Below, piece by piece: positions 1 to 10,137 of a stretch of DNA of 64,000 nucleotides (position 1 is the stretch's first letter; the number at the start of each line of letters is the position of its first letter). Source of the DNA: Cordylochernes scorpioides (taxonomy: Eukaryota > Arthropoda > Arachnida > Pseudoscorpiones > Chernetidae); contig CP092880.1 of NCBI GenBank assembly GCA_030710605.1, forward strand, positions 26,899,541-26,963,540. Direction: 5' to 3'. Made by a program: the position numbers and the translations under genes. The notes under the pieces are model-generated. The model was not told the origin of the DNA. It saw nothing but the letters and a program-made list of their open reading frames with translations, and searched no databases.

Positions 1-868
1 CACTCTTACTCCTTACTGCGTTTTAGGATTACCTACTTCACTCTAACGCCCTACTGCGTTTTAGGATTACCTAATGCACTTTTACTCCTTACTGCGTGTT
101 AGGATTACCTAATGCACTCTTACTCCTTACTGCGTGTTAGGATTACCTAATGCACTCTTACTCCTTACTGCGTGTTAGAATTACCTAATGCACTCTTACT
201 CCTTACTGCGTGTTAGGATTAACTACTGCACTCTCACTCCTTACTGCGTTTTAGGATTACCTACTGCACTCTTACTCCTTACTGCGTTTTAGGATTACCT
301 GATGCACTCTTACTCCTTACTGCGTGTTAGGATTACCTACTGCACTCTCACACCTTACTGCGTGTTAGGATTACCTAATGCACTCTTACTCCTTACTGCG
401 TTTTATAATTACCTAATGCACTCATACTCCTTACTGCGTGTTAGGATTACCTACTGCACTCTTACTCCTTACTGCGTTTTAGGATTACCTACTGCACTCT
501 TACTCCTTACTGCGTTTTCGGATTGCTTACTGCAATTTTACTCCTTACTGCGTTTTAGGATTACATACTGCACTCTTACTTCTTACCGCGTTTTAGGATT
601 ACCTACCGCACTCTAACTCCTTACTGCGTTTTAGGATTACCTACCGCACTCTAACTCCTTACTGCGTATTAGAATTACTTACTGCAATCTTACACCTAAC
701 TGCGTTTTAGGATTACTTTCTGCAATCTTACTCCATACTCTGTTTTAGGATTGCTTACTGTAATCTTACTCCTTACTGCCTTGAGAATTATTTACCGCAC
801 TCTCACTCCTTACTGCGTTTTAGGATTACCTACTGCACTCTCATTCGTTACCGCGTCTTCAGATTACC
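1..868 (-). repeat. 38-bp satellite array, left block
   Basis: About 23 tandem copies of a 38-bp monomer. It is the reverse complement of the monomer that fills 50733-62034 (which begins CGCAGTAAGGAGTAAGAGTG). Variants in the last monomers (for example a CTTCGGA-type change near 850) mark the degenerate array edge. The array runs off the left edge of the window, so its true length is unknown. Open reading frames inside it (for example 302-616) are by-products of the repeat and are not genes. Confidence 0.95.
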
Positions 869-1081
869 TATAGGGTTGTATACCAGGGGAACAAACCAAC
901 TTCCAACCAGTAAATTATCTTCAGAAATAATTTAATCAATATGTGAAATGATTCTCTGTGTGATAAACCTTTGGCGTTGGATAAAATTTGATTAATACAT
1001 TCTTTTTTAGAAAAAAAAAAATTCAAATACTATTTTATCTTAGTGAATAAAGGCATTGGTGGGGTGCAAGAAAAAAAGGCA

Positions 1082-1147
1082 TTCTACAGGCATAGCTATG
1101 AGTTAAGAGAATGAGGATTCTCTCAACTTATAGCTATGTCTGTGGAA
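1082..1147. repeat. Long imperfect hairpin (31-nt arms), copy A
   Basis: Arms 1082-1112 and 1117-1147 are imperfect reverse complements with a 4-nt loop. The hairpin also occurs at 19880-19945 and 46622-46687. It is followed by sequence ending ATCCGAAA and then AATAAAG-like A-rich DNA, reminiscent of the 3' regions of Penelope-like elements. Function unknown. Confidence 0.75.
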
Positions 1148-1310
1148 GTATTATAAAGATCCGAAAATTTGCACTTTGTACGAGTAAAGAAATGCATTGC
1201 TACTGTTTATTTTCTTACAACATTTTCTATCTTGGTTGATTCCACATTAAAATAATTACTCATATTTTGAAACTATCCCCAATGTGACGCAAATGTTGGT
1301 ACCTTAATGG

Positions 1311-1465
1311 GATTGGAAGTTCTGTTCAGACAGGGAATGAGTTGTCAGTTGCAAGCCGTGATAATTAGGTGGAACATGTCTATAGATAATGGTATGTGCA
1401 ATAGGATATTACAGTTATGCTCTTTTAACATGTCCTTGACCGCTTTTGAAACATGTGGCTTATGC
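1311..1465 (-). pseudogene. Mariner transposase C-terminal fragment (relic), copy A
   Basis: The minus strand can be read as a degraded mariner transposase tail. The clearest version is the paralogous copy at 46818-47021, where AKAVKNMLKEHNWNVL and HCLSEQNFQSHE resemble the mariner stretch around the third catalytic aspartate. In copy A the frame is broken, the catalytic acidic motif is lost, and no inverted repeats are visible. It is part of the long repeat unit and shared by all three copies, so it was present before they duplicated. Confidence 0.6.
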
Positions 1466-1589
1466 TGGAAAACCACTTTGTAATCTGCTTTAATGTTTTT
1501 TGATATATCCCTGATCCATACTCGCCAACTCCTGATCCCTACATATCTATCTCACAGAGCATCCCATCTCCCATAGTGCCCCGTTATCT

Positions 1590-1935
1590 AAAAGGGAGCC
1601 AGTACTGCCGTCCTACCAGACCTACACTTTAAATGCATTTGAAACTCTGCCTTTGTCGGTCCAAAGCCTGGTTGAAAAAGGAGGAGAGGGAGCAGTAACA
1701 AGCTCGCTATAAACCTGGGCTCAGCTGGCCCGGCTGATAGTACCCTGTAAGGGCTTCTGATCCAGAGATACAGGATAAGTCTGTACTCCAAGTTAGGAGC
1801 GGCTGCACATGGTGTCTGTTCCTCATGTCAGAGACGGCCATTTCTTTGGAGCTAAGTCGGCCTGCCACTGAGTAGCGCTTTTGATAACAGAGGCAGATGC
1901 ATTCTACTTCACTCAATCATGATGGTTGTCAATTC
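1590..1935 (-). repeat. SINE-like dispersed repeat, copy in unit A
   Basis: A block of about 300 bp shared with 20440-20735, 47190-47470, 34145-34448 and (inverted) 62034-62270. The copies at 34145 and 62270 end in an AATAATAAT-type tail, which indicates the 3' end of a retroposed element and gives the orientation. No Pol III box was convincing. Short ORFs (1588-1791 and 1707-1916, minus) are conserved only because the repeat is. It could be a SINE or the 3' piece of a LINE. Confidence 0.55.
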
Positions 1936-2165
1936 TACAAGCTAGATCCCCTTATATGATTGAGGGAAAACAAGAAAGAAGAAGAGAAATGCATTTAAAG
2001 AAATAATTGGATGCTCATTTACTGTAGTCGCAGCCTCCTTCATTGATACCACAAATATTCTATTTCAAGATATTGAAAACCCTCCAAATATATAAAGTAA
2101 CATTTATTTAATCTTTTCCAAGGGAGTTAAAATTTTATATACCGCATAAATGCCAAGTTATAAAT

Positions 2166-2888
2166 AAGGGACTCGGTGACATAGGAAGGGACCTTAAAGA
2201 AAGATATTTACCTAAATGTTAACTAGACATGGTAATGGCTCCAGATGATATCTAGATACAAAACACAGAGGGGGTTAGATGTATACTATACTATCTCACT
2301 CCGTCAGGTATTGCTACACCCCTGACCCCAACTTACCAATTCCGACAGCTCGCTGTAGGGTTTCTATTGCCAACAAAGTAGAATGGAGTGGACTAGAGAC
2401 TGAAAACAGCACTGTTGGACACCGACAACGCTGAAAGCCGGACTTACGTCTACACGCGAGGCCTCCCGTCGGAGTTTTGCGCCAGAGCCAACAGCCTAGT
2501 AATCAGTACCTAGTCCTAGGTCAGTGGAGCGAGCAAGCTATCGGAGGGGAAGTTGAGTATCATTCCACGCTATGTGAATACACAGGGTTAAAGTAGTAGG
2601 GTCCCTACCCCCCTTCCCAGCGTGGAAATGACCAATGACCAAAGCGGGATAGTCTAGGGCGGCTAATCGCGCAGTGGCCACCACAGGGGTGTAAGCACTA
2701 AACACCGACTCACTGTCAATGTCCCAGTACTTTATAGAAAATATCTAGATCCTGCAACAATGGCATTAGTAGAGCTGGATCTCAGGGAAGTCACACTGTG
2801 GGTCTCTCCATCTGGAACATCTGTTACACACAGCAGCCTAACATTCAGACTTTATGTTCAACAGATTTCTATTGTCACCGAGTCCCTT
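2166..2888. mobile_element. ~723-bp non-autonomous element with inverted ends, copy A
   Basis: The left end reads AAGGGACTCGGTGACA and the right end is its reverse complement. The interior is unusually GC-rich for this window and very similar between copies A, B (23791-24514) and C (47706-48427). No transposase reading frame is seen; short ORFs in it are not family-like. Target-site duplication is not evident, so the superfamily cannot be assigned. It was carried inside the long repeat when that duplicated. Confidence 0.6.
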
Positions 2889-3524
2889 TTTCATCCTTGG
2901 CATTCAAGCGGTTTGTAAGTTTTTTATTCTACCAGGTTCTTGGTATTTTGAATTTAAAAAGTTTAAACTTCACAACTAAAACAAATAACTAAAGCTTATG
3001 TTCATAGATAATCTGAAATTACCATTCAAAGGGTCTGGCATCAGTATCACTATAAAAGGAAGTTTGAAAAAAGCAATATAACAGCGGTATGGTAGATCAA
3101 ACTGGCGAAACCGCTGGAAGGTTTCACTACTGATGAGCCATGCCCTGCCATTAATTTTTCCATTTCAGTAAGGGCAGTAGAAAATATTTATTTTTAAAAA
3201 GAATCATACGCGTTAATAATAGTTTTGAAATTTAAAAACACAGGAATTATACGACAGAGTTCATAGAATTTATATAGACAAAGTGGTAGATGTAAGAGAG
3301 TTGAATGATTTAGATCAGGGAACAAACGATGTCCTCACTTCTGTAAAGTTGAGTATGGTTTAGTTGAGATGTCTTCTGTGTGGATATATCTGATATAAAA
3401 TCCTACCTGGTTTTTTCAATATCGTTGATTTAAATTTGCATTGAAGTTAATTGCTTTTGCTCTAATATTAAATATTTTAATTGTAAATTATTGTTGGGAT
3501 CTTATATGCATATAAAAATCAGGC
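2889..3524. other. AT-rich non-coding stretch of copy A
   Basis: No gene seen. It contains a short perfect hairpin near 3110-3130 (GAAACC / GGTTTC) beside a CTGATGAG motif (see rejected items). A single arm of the inverted repeat at 41195-41306 lies around 3205-3240. Confidence 0.6.
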
Positions 3525-3680
3525 TTTTATTGATTTATCTAGAAAATGGGATGGCCAAATATCAGGGAACAGGTTAAATTGTTCCACTAGATGGTGCTCT
3601 GCCATCTAAAGATCACATGAGCTCGTGGTCAGGATATGTCTTCATTATTTCTAATATCAACATCTGACCTTTTTTCTATT
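3525..3680 (+). repeat. Tail fragment of the hammerhead-bearing repeat, copy A
   Basis: Matches the part of the ~350-bp unit downstream of the ribozyme (the stretch with GGGTTGGCCAAATATCAGGG-like sequence, then TGGCGCTCTGCC-like sequence and a CACATG...GTGGTCAGGATATG end). The ribozyme core is absent here. The corresponding fragments in B and C are at 25760-25890 and 49060-49195. Confidence 0.7.
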
Positions 3681-4549
3681 GTTTTTTCATATAATAATGT
3701 ATTAAGCTTCTTGCTGAATTTCTTGGGATTCCAACCTGGGATATCTTAATTATTTTTATCACCATTATAGATTTCAAGATCAAGAGAATTATACAAGCTC
3801 CATATTTGCTTTTTTGTATGAATAGTTTCTGTTAGCCTTGGTACTTAATTCTTCCATGTTTTCTTTTTTAACATTTCCTTTTGTTTTAGAATTGTTGTCA
3901 CGAAGAATCCAGTCTTCTAAATCAGTAAATTTCAACAAAATATAACAGATATAATCTCATAATTTATCAATTTTTCTTCTTCTTCAAAACTTGGTACTTT
4001 GAATAAAGATTTCTTTTGTACTAAATAAATTTTTGAACACTAATAATTCGATTAGATAAATCCTAAAATATATTAAGAGAAAAAAGAGATATAAATATGA
4101 TTAATAGTTTGAAATTGTATCTTTTCTTTACTAAAAACTATACCATTGTTGTTATACCAAACCTATCAAATTTTTAAAAATAAAATAAAGGCATGGTTAA
4201 AATAATATATATGGTCTTTAATATCTCCATATTATTCTTTCACATGGATATTAAGAATTTGCCTATTTCAGAAATGTCCATCTCCTCTAGCATTTCTACA
4301 TTAGTGGTCACTTTCAAAGATATCTACCAAATCTGGTTCTTAAGATCTTTTGTGCCGGACGAGCCCTTTTTTTTTTTGTGGGTGCTCAAAAATCACACAC
4401 TTTGGTTAGTAGCCTGTAAAACCATATTCTCTCTTAAGATCTTTGGTATTTTAAAATATTTTAATATGAAATTATCTGATTAATTTACATGGGATCATAT
4501 AAAGTCTATGAAGGAAATGATTTTCCATTAGATTTTGTCGAGGCAAATA
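3681..4549. other. AT-rich non-coding end of copy A
   Basis: No coding, RNA or element signal recognised. It is collinear with B (25891-26680) and C (49196-50060), where it is equally non-coding. ORFs at 4193-4483 and 4489-4671 are not conserved in the paralogues and are chance ORFs. Confidence 0.6.
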
Positions 4550-4723
4550 CACCTATCCCCCGATTTACACGGTACTTGTTTTACACGTTTTCGCTTTTAC
4601 ACGGTTTTCCAAATAAGTTTTTTTTTGTTTTTATCGCGGGAAAATATGCGGGAAATTTTAGAGGGAAATGATGGCAATTTACCAAATAGGTTTAATTAAA
4701 ATAAAAAATTAAAACATTTTAAT

Positions 4724-5763
4724 TTGAATAAAAATTATGATATAAAATATTTTTTAAAAAATAAACAACATTTAGATGATATAGTACAGTACTTAAATTC
4801 CAATTTTGAAATAAAAACTTTTACTGCCGATTATTTCCTTGGCCTACAAATATATCGAGATAGAACAACTAAAATGTTATTTCTGCATCAAGCCTCATAC
4901 ATTGAAAGAACACTTGAACATTACAACCTTCTCTTGAAATTAAGTTACAATCTGTACCTTCTGATCCTTACTCAAAACTAAAAAAAGAGATGTGCCCAAA
5001 GGATAATCAGAAAATTGAAGAAATGAACAAGATTCCATACAGACAGACAATTGGTAGTTTAATGTACCTCATGACTGGAACTAGACCTGATATTGCCTAC
5101 GCAGTCAGCAGGGTTAGCCAATTTATGAACAACCCAGGACCTTCACATTGGACCGCAGTAAAGAAAATATTTGGATACTTAAATGCTACGAAAAACATCG
5201 GTATTTGTTTTGGTGGGAGTTCCTGCACTACATCTCTGATAGGTTTTTCCGATGCTGATTTTGCTGGAGACCTAGACACAAGAAAATCAACCACCGGATA
5301 TGTGTTCATGTTGAATAATGGACCTATTTCTTGGTGCAGTCAAAAACAGAATTGTGTGTCTCTGTCAACAACAGAATCTGAATATATTGCGGCTTCCAAA
5401 GCAACGAAAGAAGCAATTTGGCTGAGACAACTTCTACGCGAGCTACATCAAGAACAAGTAAAGCCTACAACAATTTTTTGCGACAATCAAAGCTGCATAA
5501 GACTTGTTCACAACCCAGAATACCACAAAAGAACTAAACATATTGATATTTCGTATCACTTTATCAGAGATCATTTTCAAAAACATGCAATTGACCTTCT
5601 TTATGTCTGCTCCAATGATCAAGCTGCAGACATATTTACGAAAGCTCTACCTCCAGAAAAGTATAGAAGACTAAGAAGCCAACTTAGACTGTTTGAAACA
5701 ACAAAGTGCTCGTCAGGTGGGAGTGTTGAAGAAAGTGACTTCGCACGTCGGCTGTTACCATAG
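4724..5763 (+). pseudogene. Copia (Ty1) pol fragment: end of reverse transcriptase plus RNase H
   Basis: The first part (4745-4940) reads YLNSNFEIKTF...YFLGLQIYRD, the C-terminal side of a Copia reverse transcriptase. A frameshift near 4940-4990 separates it from the second part. The second part (4990-5763) has YRQTIGSLMYLMTGTRPDI, the RNase H motifs SDADFAGD and STTESEYIAAS, FCDNQSC and KHIDISYHFIRDH, in the usual Copia order. Gag, protease, integrase and most of the reverse transcriptase are missing. The frame runs 13 codons into the LTR and stops at 5761-5763. It is a 5'-truncated, frameshifted relic inside the Tigger. Confidence 0.93.
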
Positions 5764-5963
5764 CAACGCCCACTTCCCCCAGACATCACGTGACCTGGCG
5801 CCACGCCACGCCGGCCGTACCTGTATATAGGCTTCAGTTTTGCCTTTGTTCTCTGCCCCTACGTTTGCCTTTTGTTTGACTCTCTTTGTTCCTTGTCATC
5901 TTAATATAATATAAATGATAATTAAACAATCTTTTCTGAGATCCAGCCTCTGATTCTCTTACA
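5724..5963 (+). repeat. 3' LTR of the Copia fragment
   Basis: A 240-bp segment starting TGTTGAAG and ending TCTTACA, preceded by a purine run (AGGTGGGAG) that fits a polypurine tract. A TATA-like TGTATATAGG lies at about 5821-5832. No matching 5' LTR is present in the window. Confidence 0.8.
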
Positions 5964-6066
5964 GTTTTTAATCTTCCCCTCCAAAATTTCCCGCATTTTT
6001 TCCCTCTGCAATTTACTTTAATCACAGCCAAATTAACATAAATTTAAAAAATAGTATAGGCTTATA

Positions 6067-6756
6067 ATGAAGAAAGAAGTTAAAAGAAAAGTTATTTCTT
6101 TAGAAACTAAAATCGAAATTTTGGATCGCTTACGAAAGAGAGATAGAGTAGTTGTTGCAAAATCATATAGCATGAACGAAGCTACAATAAGAACTATTTG
6201 AACAAATGAAAACACAATTAGAAAGAGTGTTGCAGCTGGCAATACAACGAGTATGGGCACAACATCATACACCAGAAATATTGCAATGGAAAAAATGGAG
6301 CAAGCGTTAATGCTTTGGATAGAAGATCAAACACAAAAAAAGAGTACCCATTGATACGGGCGCTATAACAAATAAAGCATTACGAATTTACGAAAAAATT
6401 GTAGAGCAATTGCCATCTTCTTCTTCAACTGAAAAGAAGCCAATTTTTTTGGCAAGTCATGGCTGGATTGAAAGATTTAAAATAAGACATTCTTTACACT
6501 GCTTAAAATTAAAAGGTGAACTGGCTTCTGGCGACGTAGATGCAGCCCAAGAATATCCAGCAAAATTTTCAGAAATTATTAACGACAATTCATACACCCC
6601 TGATCAGGTTTTCAATGCTGATGAGTCAGGGTTATTCTGAAAAAAAAATGCCTGAAAGGACTTATGTCTCAAAATTTTATAAATCGGCTAGTGGTCATAA
6701 AGCAGCAAAAGATCGCATAAAAATTATTTTCTGTAGCAATGCTTCAGGAGATTATA
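6067..6756 (+). pseudogene. Tigger transposase, part 1 (DNA-binding domain and start of DDE domain)
   Basis: Starts at the ATG at 6067. The first ~45 residues (KRKVISLETKIEILDRL...VAKSYSMNEATIRTI) are a CENP-B/pogo-type N-terminal helix-turn-helix. An in-frame TGA follows, then frame changes near 6340. The second stretch (from 6410) has FLASHGWIERFKIRHSLH, the CENP-B-type second DNA-binding region, and QVFNADESGLF, the first catalytic aspartate of the DDE domain. That is followed by another stop or frameshift and SASGHKAAKDR...FCSNASGDY. The frame is interrupted at 6757 by the maT insertion. Non-functional. Confidence 0.85.
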
Positions 6757-8055
6757 CAGGGTGTACCAGGTAAATTGGGAATTTCAACAATGGTATTTTA
6801 ACTGAAATTTTTTGCAAGTAAAAATTAAAATATCCGAATGAAATTTGACACAGTAGTAGATAAAAGGATATAGTTTGATGAATTGAAGTTTCCATTATTA
6901 GCTACAACAGTCTCGAGGCGAGTGCGGAATGAAGCACAGGCCTTGGCGACGATGACCTTGTCCATTTGGATCATCACCGTGTGAACTGCTTTCTTGACAG
7001 ACTGGATGGTGGTATGAGGAGCTTTGTTGACATCTCTCTCAACAACGCCCCATACATAGTAGTCAAGGGGATTGCAATCTGGAGAATTAGGGGGCCAAAT
7101 ATCAGGACCCCAGTGACTAGGGACGTTAAGTGCCAGCCACGATTGTGTCTTTTTTGCCTTATGGGCTGGAGCTGAGTCCTGTTGGAAGACATACTTCCTT
7201 CCTGCGGCCACCATGTCCATCCAAGGCTTCACAACGGTCTCCAGAACATTGATGTAGGTGTCAGCGTTCATCCTAAAGCCCTTCTCAAAGAAATGGGGAG
7301 GCATGACATCACCTTCACTGCTGATAACGCCAAGGACCATTACGGAGGCAGGAAATTTCGTGTGCATCACGACAGGTATCTCTGAGGGGTCTTTACAGAT
7401 CCAGCGATCATTCCTGGGATTTACCTTTTGGTCCACGTCAAAGTTCTTTTCGTCAGAGAAGAACCTTAGCATGCCAAAAGAGTCGTGTTTCAGGTTGTTG
7501 AGGAGGGCAGCAGCCTTTCCTTTTCTGTTATTCTTCATATTCTCAGTCAGCAACTGACCTTTCCGAAGGGCATAAGACTTGAGACCAAGGTCCTCATGGA
7601 TAGTTCTGACAATTGTCATAGAGCCAACGTCCATTTCCTTGGCTATGGCCCTCATGCTCTTCCCAGGGTTTCCATCAATCTTCTCCTTGACATTTTTGAC
7701 AAATTATTCGCCTCTTACCCTGTCCGATCTACGCGAATGCTTTTTCCTTGTAGCTATCCCCTCTTTGTTACTGTCGGCCTCATCAAACTGCTTCTTGACA
7801 CGATAAATAGTGGTTTTGGGCAACTTAAGAAAATCCACTATCTCTTTGGGGCTCCTTCCGGCGCGCAGAGCAACGATGATGGCAGCTAGATTTTCAAATT
7901 CTCGGTTACTGTTCATCACTACACTGCGCACACATGTACTGTTGCATTTTACATGAATATGACTACGTAATGAAAAAAAAAACAAGTTTTTAATCTCAAG
8001 TAGTTTTTGTTTTATGGACTGTCAAAGTTAGTCCCAATTTACCTGGTACACCCTG
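6757..8055 (-). mobile_element. maT (DD37D Tc1/mariner) transposon, complete with inverted repeats
   Basis: Perfect 24-bp terminal inverted repeats at 6757-6780 and 8032-8055 (outer end CAGGGTGTACCAGG). The total length of ~1.3 kb is typical of the IS630-Tc1-mariner group. A TA flanks the left side; the right flank is TT, so one target-site base has changed. It interrupts the Tigger transposase frame, which resumes at 8056. Confidence 0.92.
6825..7916 (-). pseudogene. maT transposase, one internal stop
   Basis: Reads from the ATG at 7916 (MNSNREFENLAAIIVALRAG) as a single frame to 6825, apart from one TAA near 7703. The N-terminal ~100 residues contain two helix-turn-helix regions (LKLPKTTIYRVKKQFDEAD and AKEMDVGSMTIVRTIHEDL). 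The catalytic triad is visible as FFSDEK, QQDSAPAHK and NPLDYYVW. There are 37 residues between the second and third aspartates, hence the DD37D/maT assignment. An upstream ATG at 7985 would add 23 unlikely residues. Length, domains and triad are otherwise complete, so this is a recently inactivated copy. Confidence 0.92.
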
Positions 8056-8415
8056 TTTTATGAAACCATTAGTGATTAACAAATCAAAAATGCCCCGTGC
8101 CTTTAAAGGAGTAAACATCAATAATCTTCCCGTTTATTGGAGGGCTAATAAGAAAGCGTGGGTTACTGCTGCAATGTTTACTGAATGGTTTCATGAATGT
8201 GTTATCCCAGATGCCAAAAATATTTAAGTTCAAAGGGATTGCCTTTTAAAGTGCTTTTGTTAATCGACAATGCGCCGGGTCACCCACAATATCTAGAAAA
8301 TGAGAACGTTAAAGTAAAATTTTTGCCAAAAAATACAACTTCATTATTACAACAATTGGACCAAGGCATAATTTCAACTTTTAAAGCTTTGTACATAAAA
8401 CGAGCCTTTACATAT
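8056..8415 (+). pseudogene. Tigger transposase, part 2 (DDE core)
   Basis: Continues part 1 after the maT insertion with FMKPLVINKSKMPRAFKG, then a frame slip near 8217, then LLIDNAPGHP, the second catalytic aspartate, and VKFLPKNTTSLLQQLDQGII, the third acidic site of the Tigger DDD catalytic core (LDQG). It breaks off at 8415 in KRAFTY, where the Gypsy element is inserted; the same frame resumes exactly at 15346 with ILEQMENN. Confidence 0.88.
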
Positions 8416-8642
8416 TGTAGCGTAGCAAAAAGGTAGAGTCGGTGATCCGCAAACGAAGAACGTTATTTTATTAACCAAACAAACCGAGATCAAAAGAAGA
8501 ACAACCGAAAAATATGAATTAATGAATACACGCCAAAGTATATATAGGAATCAAAAATACAACAAACACCTATGCAAAAATCAGGCATTAAAAATAAATT
8601 AGAATTTTTACATAAAAATGATAAAACTAATTACTCGCTACA
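8416..8642 (-). repeat. 3' LTR of the Gypsy element
   Basis: A 227-bp segment with TG...CA ends, near-identical to 13620-13795 plus 15284-15341. The polypurine tract on the element strand (GAGAGGGGGGCT) abuts its inner end. Confidence 0.93.
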
Positions 8643-8675
8643 TAGCCCCCCTCTCAAAGGACATCGACCCGATGT

Positions 8676-10137
8676 TCAGCAGGAGACCTGCGCCTCCAGT
8701 CTACGAGCTCGCGACCGCGTAATAGGGCCAGGGATATCCAGGTCTCTTGGTCTGGGGACCTCCTCCTGGGCCAAGGGTGGTTGCCTCCCTTCCGCTGGAA
8801 CTTCTTCCTTTTGAGGACTTGATAAGTTGTCTTCCATGTCCTCCTCCAGGTGGTCCTCCAGCTTCTCTGGATCTAAATAGGGCTTCATCCTGCAGATGTG
8901 AACTATGTCCTTTGTTTTACGACGACCATGCTGGTCTCCGATTGTCCCCACTTCATATGTCACATCGGATATTTTTCTTGTCACCCTATACTGGCCGAAA
9001 TAACGTCGCATTAGTTTTTCAGACAAACCCACCTTGAGCACAGGGATATAGATCCAAACGATATCTCCGGGCTGATAGATTATGTTTCTGTGATGGGCGT
9101 CGTAACGGAGTTTATTTTTTCCCTGGGACCTCATAGTGTGAATGCGTGCCAGCTGTCGCGCTTCTTCGGCCCTTGATCCTAGCGTCTGGATGAAGTCATC
9201 TTCATCCTCTGAAGGAAATTTGGGGAATAGCAAGTCTAGTGGGGTCTCCGCCTCACGCCCGTGCACAAGGTAGAATGGACTAAACCCCGTGGACTCTTGC
9301 TTCGCCGTGTTGTATGCGAAAGTCACGAATGGGAGAATCTCATCTCAATCTTTCTGGTTGACGTCCACATACATGGACAGCATGTCTGCTATTGTCTTAT
9401 TCAAACTTTCAGTGAGTCCATTGGTCTGAGGGTGGTAGGCGGTTGTTGTCCGATGAGTTATTCTGCAGTGTTTGTTCAGATCACGAATCATTGAAGATGT
9501 AAAATTTCGTCCTCGATCTGTGATAACTTCCCTCGGCGCACCGTGCTTCAGAATTACATCTTTAAAGAAGAATTTCGCTACTTCCACTGATTCACTTGTC
9601 GGTAGAATTTCGTGATCGCAAACTTGGTGAGGTTATCCGTACAGACAATGATCCAGCGGTTCCCACACATAGATGTTGGAAACCTTCCAAGGAGATCCAT
9701 TCCCACTTTTTCGAAGGCGGCTATAGGCACAGGTATCGGCTGCAAAAGTCCTGGAGGGAGTTGGGGCTGGCGTTTGCGTCGCTGACAATCTGGACAGTGA
9801 GCCACATACTTCCTAACATTCCTAATCATTCCGGGCCAGTAGAATTTTTTTTCTTATTCGATCATATGTCTTAGTAAATCCAAGATGTCCTGAAGTGGGA
9901 GAATCATGTAAGTTTCTCAGTATTTCAGGCCTCAAGTGGCGGGGAACCACCAGAAGCCATTCCCTTCCCAATGGATCGTAATTTTTTTTTATGGAGAGTA
10001 TCGTTTATTTTTATAAAGGACTTGTTAGATGTTTCCTGTTGGATTTTGTCGGCTATCTTCGTGAGGTCCGGGTCTTTCATTTGTTCCCGTCCAAAATTCT
10101 GTAAGGCAACTATGCAAGGAATATCTTCTTCTATATC
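8676..10137 (-). pseudogene. Gypsy integrase region (frameshifted)
   Basis: Continues pol after the stop at 10138. The zinc-binding part ends in VAHCPDCQRRK (9778-9829). The catalytic residues are visible as VGMDLLG, EVITDRGRNF and NGLTESLNK (D, D, E). The C-terminal part has LRYDAHHR, PGDIVWIYIP, LSEKLMRRYFGQYRV and HICRMKPYLDPE, the usual GPY/F-type tail. Defects: frameshifts at the A-runs around 9846 and 9983, one near 9590, and a TGA near 9344 where a tryptophan codon would fit (QKD-stop-DEILPF). It is the same polyprotein as 10138-12424. Confidence 0.92.

Larger units (their letters stand above)
869..4549 (+). repeat. Long repeat unit, copy A (truncated)
   Basis: Begins at the satellite edge with TAGGGTTGTATACCAGGGGA and aligns in order with copies B (18973-27796) and C (43409-50632). 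Relative to B it lacks the ~640-bp stretch 19220-19870 that contains a LINE remnant. It ends where the Tigger element inserted at a TA (4548-4549). Between annotated parts (148-1081 flank, 2889-3524, 3681-4549) I see only AT-rich non-coding sequence shared with B and C. The unit itself is not recognised as any known element. Confidence 0.85.

Noticed and set aside
302..616. 104-residue ORF in the left satellite, and similar ORFs at 61848-62090
   Set aside because: Reading frames generated by the 38-bp repeat; no start context, no family, and they drift with each monomer variant.
3083..3150. CTGATGAG next to a GAAACC/GGTTTC hairpin in copies A and C (also 48613-48680; weaker at 25325-25395), possible permuted (type II) hammerhead
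   Set aside because: Stem II (TGGC/GCCA) and stem III can form, but stem I would have only one pair, and copy B has AAAA for GAAA. Kept only as a possibility.
7182..7889. Plus-strand ORFs across the maT element
   Set aside because: Antisense shadows of the transposase on the minus strand.
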